A stretch of 64,000 nucleotides of DNA from contig NZ_CP092191.1 in assembly GCF_022344005.1 (NCBI RefSeq), forward strand, positions 1-64,000. Reading direction: 5' to 3'. Source of the stretch: Deinococcus sp. KNUC1210 (lineage in GTDB: Bacteria > Deinococcota > Deinococci > Deinococcales > Deinococcaceae). Numbering within the stretch: the first letter of the stretch is position 1; every line of letters starts with the position of its first letter. Below, in pieces: positions 57,052 through 64,000 of the stretch. The notes under the pieces were generated by a model. It was not told the origin of the DNA, ran no database searches, and saw nothing but the letters and a program-made list of their open reading frames with translations. A program made the position numbers and the translations under genes.

Positions 57052-58629
57052 TCACTGGGTCTTCCAGTTCTGGTAGATGAAGCCCCAGACCGGGTGGTGG
57101 TCGAAACCGCTGATGCGCGGGTTCACGAAGTCGTACTGGACAGGGTAGAACAGCGGCACCCAGGGATACTCGGACAGAATCTGCTTCTGCGCCTTCTGAT
57201 AGATCGTCACGCTGGCCTTGAGCGGAACGCCCTGCGCCTGATCGAGCATCGCATCGACCTGCTTGTTCGAGTACCCCGACAGGTTCCAGCCGCCCTGCAC
57301 ATACGCCGACGACTTGAACAGAATCGGCAGGAAATCGGAAGCGTCCGGATAGGCCTGGAACCAGCCCGACAGTCCGATAGCGGTCGCGCCCGGCGTCGAG
57401 ATGGTGTTGATGTACTCCGCCTGGGGCAGCGCCTTGATGTCGGCCTTGATGCCGATGACCGCCAGCTGTCCCTGCACCGCCTGCGCGATCTTGGTGAAGG
57501 CCTCGTCGTTGAGGGTGTAGAGCGTGGTGCTGACACCCCCGCTGAGGCCCGCCTGTGCCATGAGCGCCTTGGCCTTGGCGGGGTCGTAGGAAACGTCGGC
57601 CACACTGTCATCGTGGCCCGCCAGCCCTTCCGGCAGAATCTGATTGGCGATCTTGCCGCGTCCGTTCATCAGCTGAAGGATGCGTTTCTTGTCGATGGCG
57701 TGGCTGACCGCTTCCCGCACCAGCTTGTTGTCGAAGGGAGCCTTGCGGGTGTTCATATACAGATAGTCGGTTCCGATCTGCACGGCGCTGTGCAGATACG
57801 TTTTATATCTGGGGTTCTGCGAGATCGACACGAACTGAGCGCTCGGTACACCATTGCCGAGGACGTCCACGTCGCCGCGCTGTGCCCGCAGCAACGCCAC
57901 CTGCTCGTTCAGATTCAGCAGGATGTGAACCTCGTTGATGGTGGCCGCGTTGGCCTTGTCGAAGTAGTTCGGATTGCGGGCCAGCACCATCTCCTGACCG
58001 GGGGTCCACGATTTGAGCGTAAACGGACCATTGCCGACCACGTGATGCGAGTAATCGCTGCCCCACTTCTCGGCGGCCTTGCGGGCCACAGCCGAGGCGA
58101 AGGGCGTCGCCAGATAATTCAGGAATGTCCGGTCGGGCTTCTTCAGCTGAAACTGAATGGTGTACGGGTCGAGCAGCTTGATGCCGCTGATGTCCTTGGC
58201 CTTGCCGTCGACATAGGCGTCGGCTCCCACCAGATTGCCGAACCAGCCCGCCTTGCCACTCTGCGGCGATTTGCTCTTCGGATTCACGACCCGTTCGAGC
58301 GCGTATTTGAAGGCGGCAGCGTCGGTCGGCTCTCCATCGGCAAACGTGATGCCCTTCCTGATGGTGAAGGTGTAGGTCTTGCCGTCGGCACTGGTTTTGC
58401 CCATGTCGGTCGCTGCCCATGGGCTGAGGGCGGTGCCGGTCTTGTAGGTCAGCAGCGTCACGAACAGCGCATGCTCGACCGGCCAGTTCTGGGTGTCGTC
58501 ACCGATGGCCGGATCGAGGGTATGAAAGTCGGACGAGTACGCAACGGTCACATTCTTGCCCGCCGCGAACGCGGACGAGGCTGTTACGGCGAACCCGAGG
58601 GTCAGCAAGGTAATCAGGGACTTTTTCAT
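57052..58629 (-). CDS. ABC importer substrate-binding protein, family 5 (second permease set)
   Basis: A 525-residue precursor with a signal peptide (MKKSLITLLTLGFAVTASSAFA). Family-5 features: VTVAYSSDFHTLDPAIGDD, YTFTIRKGITFADGEPTDAA, HVVGNGPFTLKSW and VREAVSHAIDKKRIL. ATG 58629 follows GGAGGAAAGG; the longer upstream frame has no such site. It is 35 bases ahead of the M42 gene and follows its own permease pair, unlike the other binding protein, which precedes its pair. Confidence 0.93.
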   Translation of the reverse strand: MKKSLITLLTLGFAVTASSAFAAGKNVTVAYSSDFHTLDPAIGDDTQNWPVEHALFVTLLTYKTGTALSPWAATDMGKTSADGKTYTFTIRKGITFADGEPTDAAAFKYALERVVNPKSKSPQSGKAGWFGNLVGADAYVDGKAKDISGIKLLDPYTIQFQLKKPDRTFLNYLATPFASAVARKAAEKWGSDYSHHVVGNGPFTLKSWTPGQEMVLARNPNYFDKANAATINEVHILLNLNEQVALLRAQRGDVDVLGNGVPSAQFVSISQNPRYKTYLHSAVQIGTDYLYMNTRKAPFDNKLVREAVSHAIDKKRILQLMNGRGKIANQILPEGLAGHDDSVADVSYDPAKAKALMAQAGLSGGVSTTLYTLNDEAFTKIAQAVQGQLAVIGIKADIKALPQAEYINTISTPGATAIGLSGWFQAYPDASDFLPILFKSSAYVQGGWNLSGYSNKQVDAMLDQAQGVPLKASVTIYQKAQKQILSEYPWVPLFYPVQYDFVNPRISGFDHHPVWGFIYQNWKTQ

Positions 58630-58745
58630 GAACCTTTCCTCCAGATGAATCGTTCGAACTTTCAAGTCTGATGCACAAAGTTCCGCTGGCGGCAGCACCG
58701 CGTGGCGGGGTCAGGGCGGGGTCCACCGTCTGCACCTGCCCCGGC

Positions 58746-59666
58746 TCATACCGTCACCCTGGGGTCGATCAGGCTGTACAGCACGTCCACCACGATGTTG
58801 GCGAGCACGATACACAGCGCCGAGAACAGCACGGTGCCCATGATCATCGGCAGATCGATGTTCTGAACCGCCTGCCATGCCAGCGTGCCGATGCCGGGCC
58901 AGCCGAACACCTGCTCGATAATCAGGGCGCCGCCCAGCAGTACACCGAGATCGAGCGCCGTCATGGTCACCAGGGGCCGCAGGGCATTCTTGAAGGCATG
59001 TTTGAACATGATCTGGCGGGGCGATACGCCCTTGGCCCGCGCCGTGCGAATATAGTCTTCGCCCAGCACTTCCAGCAGGCTGGCACGCCCCACCCTGGCG
59101 TAGTACCCGGCTCCGGCCAGCCCCAGCGTGAGGGCGGGCAACAGCAGGCTGATGACCCCAGAATCTGCGCCGCCCAGCGGCAGAATCGGGAACCGGAAAC
59201 CGAAGACGTACAGCAGGATGATGCCCAGCCAGAACGACGGAACGGCGAGCGTAAACAGCACGAAGGTACTGGCAAGGCCGTCGATGGCACGCACCTTCGT
59301 TCCAGCCGCGATCATGCCGATAGACGCACCGATCAGCACTTCGAAGGCCAGCCCTGACAGTGCCAGCGCGAGGGTGTAGGGAAAGCGCTCCAGAATGGTC
59401 GGCAACACCTGCTGCTCGGTCTTGTACGATCTTCCGAGGTCGCCCTGCAGGGCGTGACCCAGAAAACGCCCGTACTGCACGGCAAACGGCTGATCGAGGC
59501 CCAGCTGATGCGAGATGCTCCTGACCGTTTCGACGGAGGCGTTTGGCCCCGCGATCATCCGGGCCGGGTCGGCAGGCACCTTGTATCCGACGAAGAAGGT
59601 GAGCAGCGACGCGAAGAACAGCACGACCACGCTCCACGACAGACGGCGAAGCAGGAACGTGAACAT
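58746..59666 (-). CDS. ABC importer permease, DppB type
   Basis: A 306-residue permease: TFLLRRLSWSVVVLFFASLLTFFVGYKVPADPARM, GDLGRSYKTEQQV, and the contact loop EDYIRTARAKGVSPRQIMFKHAFKN. The ATG at 59666 overlaps the stop of the upstream permease (ATGA), so the pair is coupled. The longer open frame upstream to 60059 is only the shadow of that permease. Confidence 0.94.
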   Translation of the reverse strand: MFTFLLRRLSWSVVVLFFASLLTFFVGYKVPADPARMIAGPNASVETVRSISHQLGLDQPFAVQYGRFLGHALQGDLGRSYKTEQQVLPTILERFPYTLALALSGLAFEVLIGASIGMIAAGTKVRAIDGLASTFVLFTLAVPSFWLGIILLYVFGFRFPILPLGGADSGVISLLLPALTLGLAGAGYYARVGRASLLEVLGEDYIRTARAKGVSPRQIMFKHAFKNALRPLVTMTALDLGVLLGGALIIEQVFGWPGIGTLAWQAVQNIDLPMIMGTVLFSALCIVLANIVVDVLYSLIDPRVTV

Positions 59667-60577
59667 CAGCTGGCCTTCCGGGTCTTGGGATCGAGGGCGT
59701 CGCGCAGACTGTCTCCCAGCAGATTGAAGCTCAGCACCGACAGGCCCAGGAAAATACCGGGAAAGATCACCAGCCACGGGCTGACCGTCAGGTACTGTGA
59801 GCCGTCGGCAATCATGTTTCCCCAGTCGGGCGTGGGCGGCTGCACGCCGATTCCCACATACGACAGCGCCGCCACGAAGAGCACGGTGGTCGAGAAGTTC
59901 AGGGTGCTGTACACCAGCAGCAGGCCCAGAACCTGCGGCAAAGCGTGCCGAAAGATGATGCGGGCGTCGCTGGCCCCCAGCGCTCTGGCAGCGTCGATGT
60001 ATTCGCGGTGCCGGATGGAAAGCAGTTCGGCCCGAATGATCCGTGCGAGATAGAACCACGACACGCCGCCGATCACCGAGATGATGACGCCGATGCCGGG
60101 TCGCAGCACGGCGGCCAGAAAGGCAGCCAGCAGCAGAACCGGAAAGCTGATCAGCACGTCGGTCAGGCGCATGATCAGGGTGTCGGTCAGGCCGCCGAAA
60201 TATCCCGCGACTGTGCCCAGTACGAGCGCGATGGAAGTGGCGATGATGTTCGACGAAACCGCGATCAGGAGCGAGGTGCGGGTGCCGAAGATCAGTCGGC
60301 TGTACAGGTCACGGCCCAGCGAATCGGTGCCAAACCAGAAGGCGTGCGTGGGCGGCAGCGGCGACCCCAGATCAGACAGGCCGTTGGGATACTGCACCGT
60401 CGGGTCGTGCGGCGCGAGCCACGGCGCAAAGATGCAGATCGCGAGCAGCAGCACGGTGATTACCAGCCCGATCATGCCGCCCGGATGATGCCGAAACCGC
60501 TTCCAGAACGCCTGTGAAGCCCGGTCTGGCTGGCTGACCTGGATGTCTGGAGACACTGTTGCAGACACTGTTTTCAA
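59666..60577 (-). CDS. ABC importer permease, DppC type, TTG start
   Basis: A 303-residue permease with FGTDSLGRDLYSRLIFGTRTSLL, six helices and the contact loop REYIDAARALGASDARIIFRHALPQ. The start is a TTG at 60577, preferred because GGAGGGG ends just before it and the frame has no better ATG upstream. It is the first transport gene after the iminopeptidase (128 bases apart). No ATPase gene accompanies this second permease pair either. Confidence 0.93.
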   Translation of the reverse strand: MKTVSATVSPDIQVSQPDRASQAFWKRFRHHPGGMIGLVITVLLLAICIFAPWLAPHDPTVQYPNGLSDLGSPLPPTHAFWFGTDSLGRDLYSRLIFGTRTSLLIAVSSNIIATSIALVLGTVAGYFGGLTDTLIMRLTDVLISFPVLLLAAFLAAVLRPGIGVIISVIGGVSWFYLARIIRAELLSIRHREYIDAARALGASDARIIFRHALPQVLGLLLVYSTLNFSTTVLFVAALSYVGIGVQPPTPDWGNMIADGSQYLTVSPWLVIFPGIFLGLSVLSFNLLGDSLRDALDPKTRKAS

Positions 60578-60705
60578 GACCCCTCCGAAAACGCACGAGA
60601 TTCAGATGAAGCGAAGAGCCGGATGCACCACGGTCGAACATGGCTCCGAGTGGTCTGTTGCTTGAGCGCGATTGAGCAGGCGGCCCGGCGAACCTGACCC
60701 GACTA

Positions 60706-61620
60706 CTACCCCGCCACGGCTGCCGGGATGCGCCCCGCTTCCACGTCGTTCAGAAAGCTCTTCAGGGCCGAGAAATATGCTTCCGGATCGTCCCACATGC
60801 TGAGGTGACTGCCGTTTTCACAGATCGAAACGCGGGCGTTCGGCATCAGCTGGCCCATCCGTTCGATATCCGCCGGATTCATGCTGTCGTAGCGGCCCAC
60901 CGACAGCAGCGTCGGAACCGTGATGCGGTGCAGATCGGCCCAGCGGTTCCAGTCCTTGAAGGTGCCGGTCACGACGAATTCGTTGTCACCCTGCATGGTG
61001 TTGTAGACCGGCTTGGCGAGATGCTCGAACATCCGCTGCACCGGCTCGGGCCACGGCACCACCCGGCAGATGTGCTGGTTGTACAGTTCGCTCAGCAGTG
61101 ACTGATATTCGGGGTTGTCGTAGTCGCCCGCTGCCTCGAAACGCTTCATCGTGGCAACCCTGTCGGGCCCCATGCGGTCACGCAACTCGCCCAGATACTC
61201 GATGTACGAGGCGATGCTGGCCGTCATGTTCGAGACGATCAGCCCTTTCAGGTGCTGCTGATACTCCAGGGCATATTCCATGCCGAGCATGCCGCCCCAC
61301 GAGTTGCCGAACAGGTAGAACTGTTCCAGCCCGAGTGCAGCCCGCACCTGCTCGACCTCGGCCCGGAACCGCTCGACATTCCAGAGTGAAGTGTCGTCCG
61401 GCTGGTCAGAATAATACGATCCCAGCTGGTCGTAATAATAGAAGGTGTACTCATCTGGCGACAGCCACTGCTCGAAGCACTCGAAATACTCGTGTGTACA
61501 GCCGGGTCCGCCGTGCAGCAGCAGCAGCGTGATCGGTCCTTGCCCGACCTTTTTCGTCCAGACCCGGTACTGTCCATCTACCATGATATGCCGGACATCA
61601 GCCGCTGCATTCTGGGTCAT
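60706..61620 (-). CDS. Proline iminopeptidase (family S33)
   Basis: A 304-residue cytosolic alpha/beta hydrolase of peptidase family S33 that removes N-terminal proline or other residues from peptides. Motifs: LLLLHGGPGCTHEYF (oxyanion HGGPG), YYYDQLGSYYSDQP, nucleophile FGNSWGGMLGMEYA, acid GRYDSMNPADI and histidine ENGSHLSMWDDPE. The ATG at 61620 follows AAGGAG; a longer frame reaches 61719 without a ribosome site. It heads the minus-strand peptide locus and is divergent from an Lrp-type regulator. Confidence 0.93.
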   Translation of the reverse strand: MTQNAAADVRHIMVDGQYRVWTKKVGQGPITLLLLHGGPGCTHEYFECFEQWLSPDEYTFYYYDQLGSYYSDQPDDTSLWNVERFRAEVEQVRAALGLEQFYLFGNSWGGMLGMEYALEYQQHLKGLIVSNMTASIASYIEYLGELRDRMGPDRVATMKRFEAAGDYDNPEYQSLLSELYNQHICRVVPWPEPVQRMFEHLAKPVYNTMQGDNEFVVTGTFKDWNRWADLHRITVPTLLSVGRYDSMNPADIERMGQLMPNARVSICENGSHLSMWDDPEAYFSALKSFLNDVEAGRIPAAVAG

Positions 61621-61814
61621 CCTCGACTCCTTGACCGGCCTGTCCGGGCATTTCGTTGCCTGTGTCCCTTCGTCATCCACCTGTCTCGGGGAGATCTTCC
61701 GTCGCTCCGGTCGTTCCACCTGGTCAGGCCAGATACCAGTGGATCGTAACGTTAATTTACAGTATCGTCAAGTTCAGAAAATTCTATACACATGAACTCG
61801 CTTTCAGGAGAATT
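61621..61814. promoter_or_regulatory. Divergent control region of peptide locus and lrp-type gene
   Basis: These 194 bases separate the iminopeptidase and Lrp-type genes. The part from about 61740 to 61810 is AT-rich, contains the palindrome TAACGTTA near 61747-61754 and a TATACA hexamer close to the Lrp-type start. Lrp proteins usually bind such AT-rich divergent regions; the exact sites are not resolved. Confidence 0.45.
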
Positions 61815-62318
61815 ATGGCAACCAGAGCAATTGCTCCTCATCTTGATGACATTGACCGTACCCTGCTGCACCTGTTGCAGGATGACGCCGACCAGAGCCA
61901 CGCCGATCTGGCGGTGAGTGTGGGGCTATCGGCTGCCGGAGTACATAAGCGGCTGAAACATCTGCGGCAGAACGGCTACGTCAGGAAGGTAACCGCCGTG
62001 CTCGACCGCAGCAAACTGGGCCTCGACCTGATGTGCTTTCTGAAAGCCACCTTCCGCAGCAACCTCCAGCCGGAGAATCTGGCCGACCTTCAGCGCTGCA
62101 TACGGGAATTGCCGGAAATTCTGGAGTGTTACACCGTGACCGGCACGAGTGACGCCATCATCAAGATCGCCGTGACCGACCACGTGGCGCTGAGGGAATT
62201 TCTCCGGCGGCTCTCGACGCAGCAGCAGGCCATCGAACGCATCGAGACGTGCATCGTGCTGGAGGAGTTCAAGGAGGGCAACGAGTTGCCGCTGGGCCTG
62301 ACAGCGGACCAGACATGA
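61815..62318 (+). CDS. Lrp/AsnC family transcriptional regulator
   Basis: A 167-residue regulator with an N-terminal helix-turn-helix (DDIDRTLLHLLQDDADQSHADLAVSVGLSAAGVHKRLKHL-type, residues about 11-50) and a C-terminal RAM ligand domain (LMCFLKATF, ECYTVTGTSDAIIKIAVTD). AGGAGAATT precedes ATG 61815. It overlaps the start of the glutamine-synthetase-like gene by four bases and is divergent from the peptide locus, so it probably senses an amino acid or peptide product and controls both. Confidence 0.94.
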   Translation: MATRAIAPHLDDIDRTLLHLLQDDADQSHADLAVSVGLSAAGVHKRLKHLRQNGYVRKVTAVLDRSKLGLDLMCFLKATFRSNLQPENLADLQRCIRELPEILECYTVTGTSDAIIKIAVTDHVALREFLRRLSTQQQAIERIETCIVLEEFKEGNELPLGLTADQT

Positions 62319-63655
62319 ACGGGTCGCCGCCGAGCACAGACGCCGCCCTGCTGTCCAAGCTGGACGCGGCGGGCGTGCGCTATCTGCGGGTGCTGTGGTG
62401 CGACAACGCCAACATCATCCGGGCGCGGTCTGTGCGGATCAGACTTCAGGGCAGTGTGTCGGTCAGCATCTCGCAGGGACAGCTGGCGTTGCCCGTCATG
62501 ACAGACAGCGTCGTGGCGGGCAGCGGCCTGGGTCCGGTGGGCGAGGCAGAGCTGGTCCCCGACTGGAACACGCTGAGACTGCTGCCCTACGCAGCGAACG
62601 AGGCGGCAGTGATCGGGGACCTGAGGGAGAACGGACAGGCGTGGGCACACTGCCCGAGAGCTTTTCTGAAAGCCCAGATCGAACGGCTCGCGGCTCTGGG
62701 CCTGCGGGTGCAGTCGGCGTTCGAGAACGAGTTCTACCTGCTGCGGCGTGCCGACGGCGAACTGATTCCCGCCGACATGAGCGTCTATGCGGCCACCAGC
62801 AGCATGAATCAGCACCGGGCGTTCATCCATGCGCTGACCACGGCCCTGGAAGCGCAGGGGCTGGAACCGGAGACGTACTACCCGGAGTCGGGGCCTGGCC
62901 AGCAGGAACTGGCCGTGCGCTACGGCAGCGCCCTCGAAAGCGCCGACCATCAGATCATCTTCCGCGAGACGGTGCGCGGGACAGCGCAGGAACATGGCCT
63001 CATCGCCAGTTTTCTGCCGAAACTCTTCGAGCACAGCGCGGGAAGCGGGTGTCATATCAATCTCAGCCTGTGGCGCGGCGACGAAAATATGACGGGCGAC
63101 GCGGGCCACCCGACCGGGCTTTCCACGCTGGCACAGCACTTTATAGCGGGCGTGCTGCACCACCTTCCGGCGCTGTGTGCCCTGAGCATTCCCAGCCACA
63201 ATTCGTATCGCCGTATTCGCCCGCATGCGTGGGCAGGCGCGTACTGCACCTGGGGCTACGCCAACCGAGAGGCCGCTGTCAGGGTCAGCCGCAGCGGCAA
63301 CGGGGCCACCCGCTTCGAACTCAAAACGGCGGATGCCAGCGCCAATCCGTATCTGGCCCTGGGAGCGGTCATTGCTGCCGGGCTGGACGGCGTGACGCAT
63401 GCCCGGACGCTGCCCGCAGAAGTTACCAGCGATCCGGGCCACCTGAGCGACGCCGAACGCTCTGCGCTGCATGTCCGTGCGCTGCCGACCAGTCTGGGCG
63501 AGGCGATCTCGGCACTGGAACACGACGACGTGCTGCTGAGTGCCCTGGGCAGCGAGCGAGCGCACACGTACCTCGCGGTGCGCCGAGCCGAATGGGAAGC
63601 CCTGCGGGGCCTGAGTCTGCAGGAAGAAGTCCGGCTGCTGGCCGAGAGGTACTGA
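62315..63655 (+). CDS. Glutamine synthetase-like gamma-glutamyl ligase
   Basis: A 446-residue GS-fold ligase. Catalytic motifs are recognisable: SAFENEFYLL (metal Glu), GPGQQELAV, HSAGSGCHINLSL (GS ATP/metal His), SIPSHNSYRRIRPHAWAGAY and RFELKTADASANPYLAL (classical GS has an arginine where this has K). This divergence from true GlnA, and the amidohydrolase gene directly after it, place it near the FluG/PuuA-like groups that glutamylate amines. The ATG at 62315 overlaps the Lrp stop. It is probably not the main ammonia-assimilating enzyme. Confidence 0.9.
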   Translation: MNGSPPSTDAALLSKLDAAGVRYLRVLWCDNANIIRARSVRIRLQGSVSVSISQGQLALPVMTDSVVAGSGLGPVGEAELVPDWNTLRLLPYAANEAAVIGDLRENGQAWAHCPRAFLKAQIERLAALGLRVQSAFENEFYLLRRADGELIPADMSVYAATSSMNQHRAFIHALTTALEAQGLEPETYYPESGPGQQELAVRYGSALESADHQIIFRETVRGTAQEHGLIASFLPKLFEHSAGSGCHINLSLWRGDENMTGDAGHPTGLSTLAQHFIAGVLHHLPALCALSIPSHNSYRRIRPHAWAGAYCTWGYANREAAVRVSRSGNGATRFELKTADASANPYLALGAVIAAGLDGVTHARTLPAEVTSDPGHLSDAERSALHVRALPTSLGEAISALEHDDVLLSALGSERAHTYLAVRRAEWEALRGLSLQEEVRLLAERY

Positions 63656-64000
63656 ATGACTGCCTTCACGACAATGCTCGAGCACATTCCGCTGTACGAC
63701 CACCATGCCCACGCCCTCTATCACGAGCCGCTCTGGCGGGCCGCTCCGCTCGGAGCCTATTTCACGGAAGCCTATGATCCGGTGATTCTGGAGCACTTCG
63801 TCTCCGATACGCTGTTTTACCGCCGAAGCCTGCGCGATCTGGCCGAACTGTACAGCTGCGAACCCAACCAGGAAGGCGTGCAGCAGGCCCGGCTGAGCCG
63901 TGACTATGCCGCGCTGTGTACAGAACTGTTTCAGCGTTCCAACATCGGACATCTGCTGATCGACGACGGCTTCTGGCCCGACCGCCTCTGGACGGTCGAG
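63656..64000 (+). CDS. Amidohydrolase family protein, 5' part (cut by window end)
   Basis: The first 115 codons of an amidohydrolase-2/TIM-barrel metalloenzyme: an HxH metal motif in YDHHAHALYHEPLW near residue 15, followed by YFTEAYDPVILEHF, SDTLFYRRSLRDLAELY and LLIDDGFWPD. The ATG directly follows the TGA of the GS-like gene. In fungal FluG and related bacterial proteins the same two domains are fused (amidohydrolase then GS); here they are separate adjacent genes in the opposite order. The C-terminal part lies outside the window. Confidence 0.88.
   Translation, partial: MTAFTTMLEHIPLYDHHAHALYHEPLWRAAPLGAYFTEAYDPVILEHFVSDTLFYRRSLRDLAELYSCEPNQEGVQQARLSRDYAALCTELFQRSNIGHLLIDDGFWPDRLWTVE

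Noticed and set aside
62129..63952. 607-codon minus-strand frame opposite the GS-like gene
   Set aside because: The plus strand encodes recognisable GS motifs and overlaps in an operon; the minus frame also crosses three plus-strand genes.

Overview
The window is high-GC bacterial DNA that reads like a Deinococcus replicon, probably an accessory replicon or a catabolic part of the genome. This is judged from the KdpD lacking its histidine-kinase half, a Yellow/royal-jelly family secreted protein, clostripain-like and peptide-uptake functions, and general protein character; no 16S gene or database search was available. No tRNA, rRNA, insertion sequence, CRISPR array or phage module was recognised.

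Layout. (1) 1-2.6 kb: 3' end of a kdp potassium-uptake operon (kdpB end, kdpC, short kdpD). (2) 2.6-12.4 kb: sugar catabolism: a LacI repressor divergent from a GH42 beta-galactosidase and a sugar-binding protein, exonuclease III, and an AraC regulator divergent from a GH127 beta-L-arabinofuranosidase. (3) 12.4-15.3 kb: a convergent pair of c-di-GMP enzymes (PAS-HD-GYP and TPR-GGDEF). (4) 15.8-29.2 kb: a Yellow-family protein with a secreted hydrolase, an AfsR-like regulator, tandem hydrolases, an epimerase, a family B DNA polymerase, a UBP zinc finger, a MetX-like protein, a LysR regulator and a GNAT acetyltransferase. (5) 29.4-39.8 kb: an orphan sugar-binding protein, small proteins, a clostripain-like protease, a LOV/PAS/GAF/HD-GYP photoreceptor candidate, an MHYT membrane sensor, and an MFS exporter with an XRE regulator.

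(6) 39.9-50.6 kb: one LacI-controlled plus-strand operon: leader ORF, family-5 binding protein, esterase, permease, permease-ATPase fusion, ATPase, Nif3-like protein and two more esterases. Operator-like palindromes lie at both the repressor promoter and the operon promoter. (7) 50.6-64 kb: a minus-strand peptide-utilisation locus (proline iminopeptidase, two permease pairs, two binding proteins, M42 and M14 peptidases) with no ATPase gene, divergent from an Lrp regulator, a glutamine-synthetase-like ligase and an amidohydrolase.

Nine genes are each broken by exactly one apparent single-base indel, and each regains a family-typical length after one correction. This points to sequencing or assembly error more than to decay. 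They are marked as frameshifted here, but most are probably functional in the organism.
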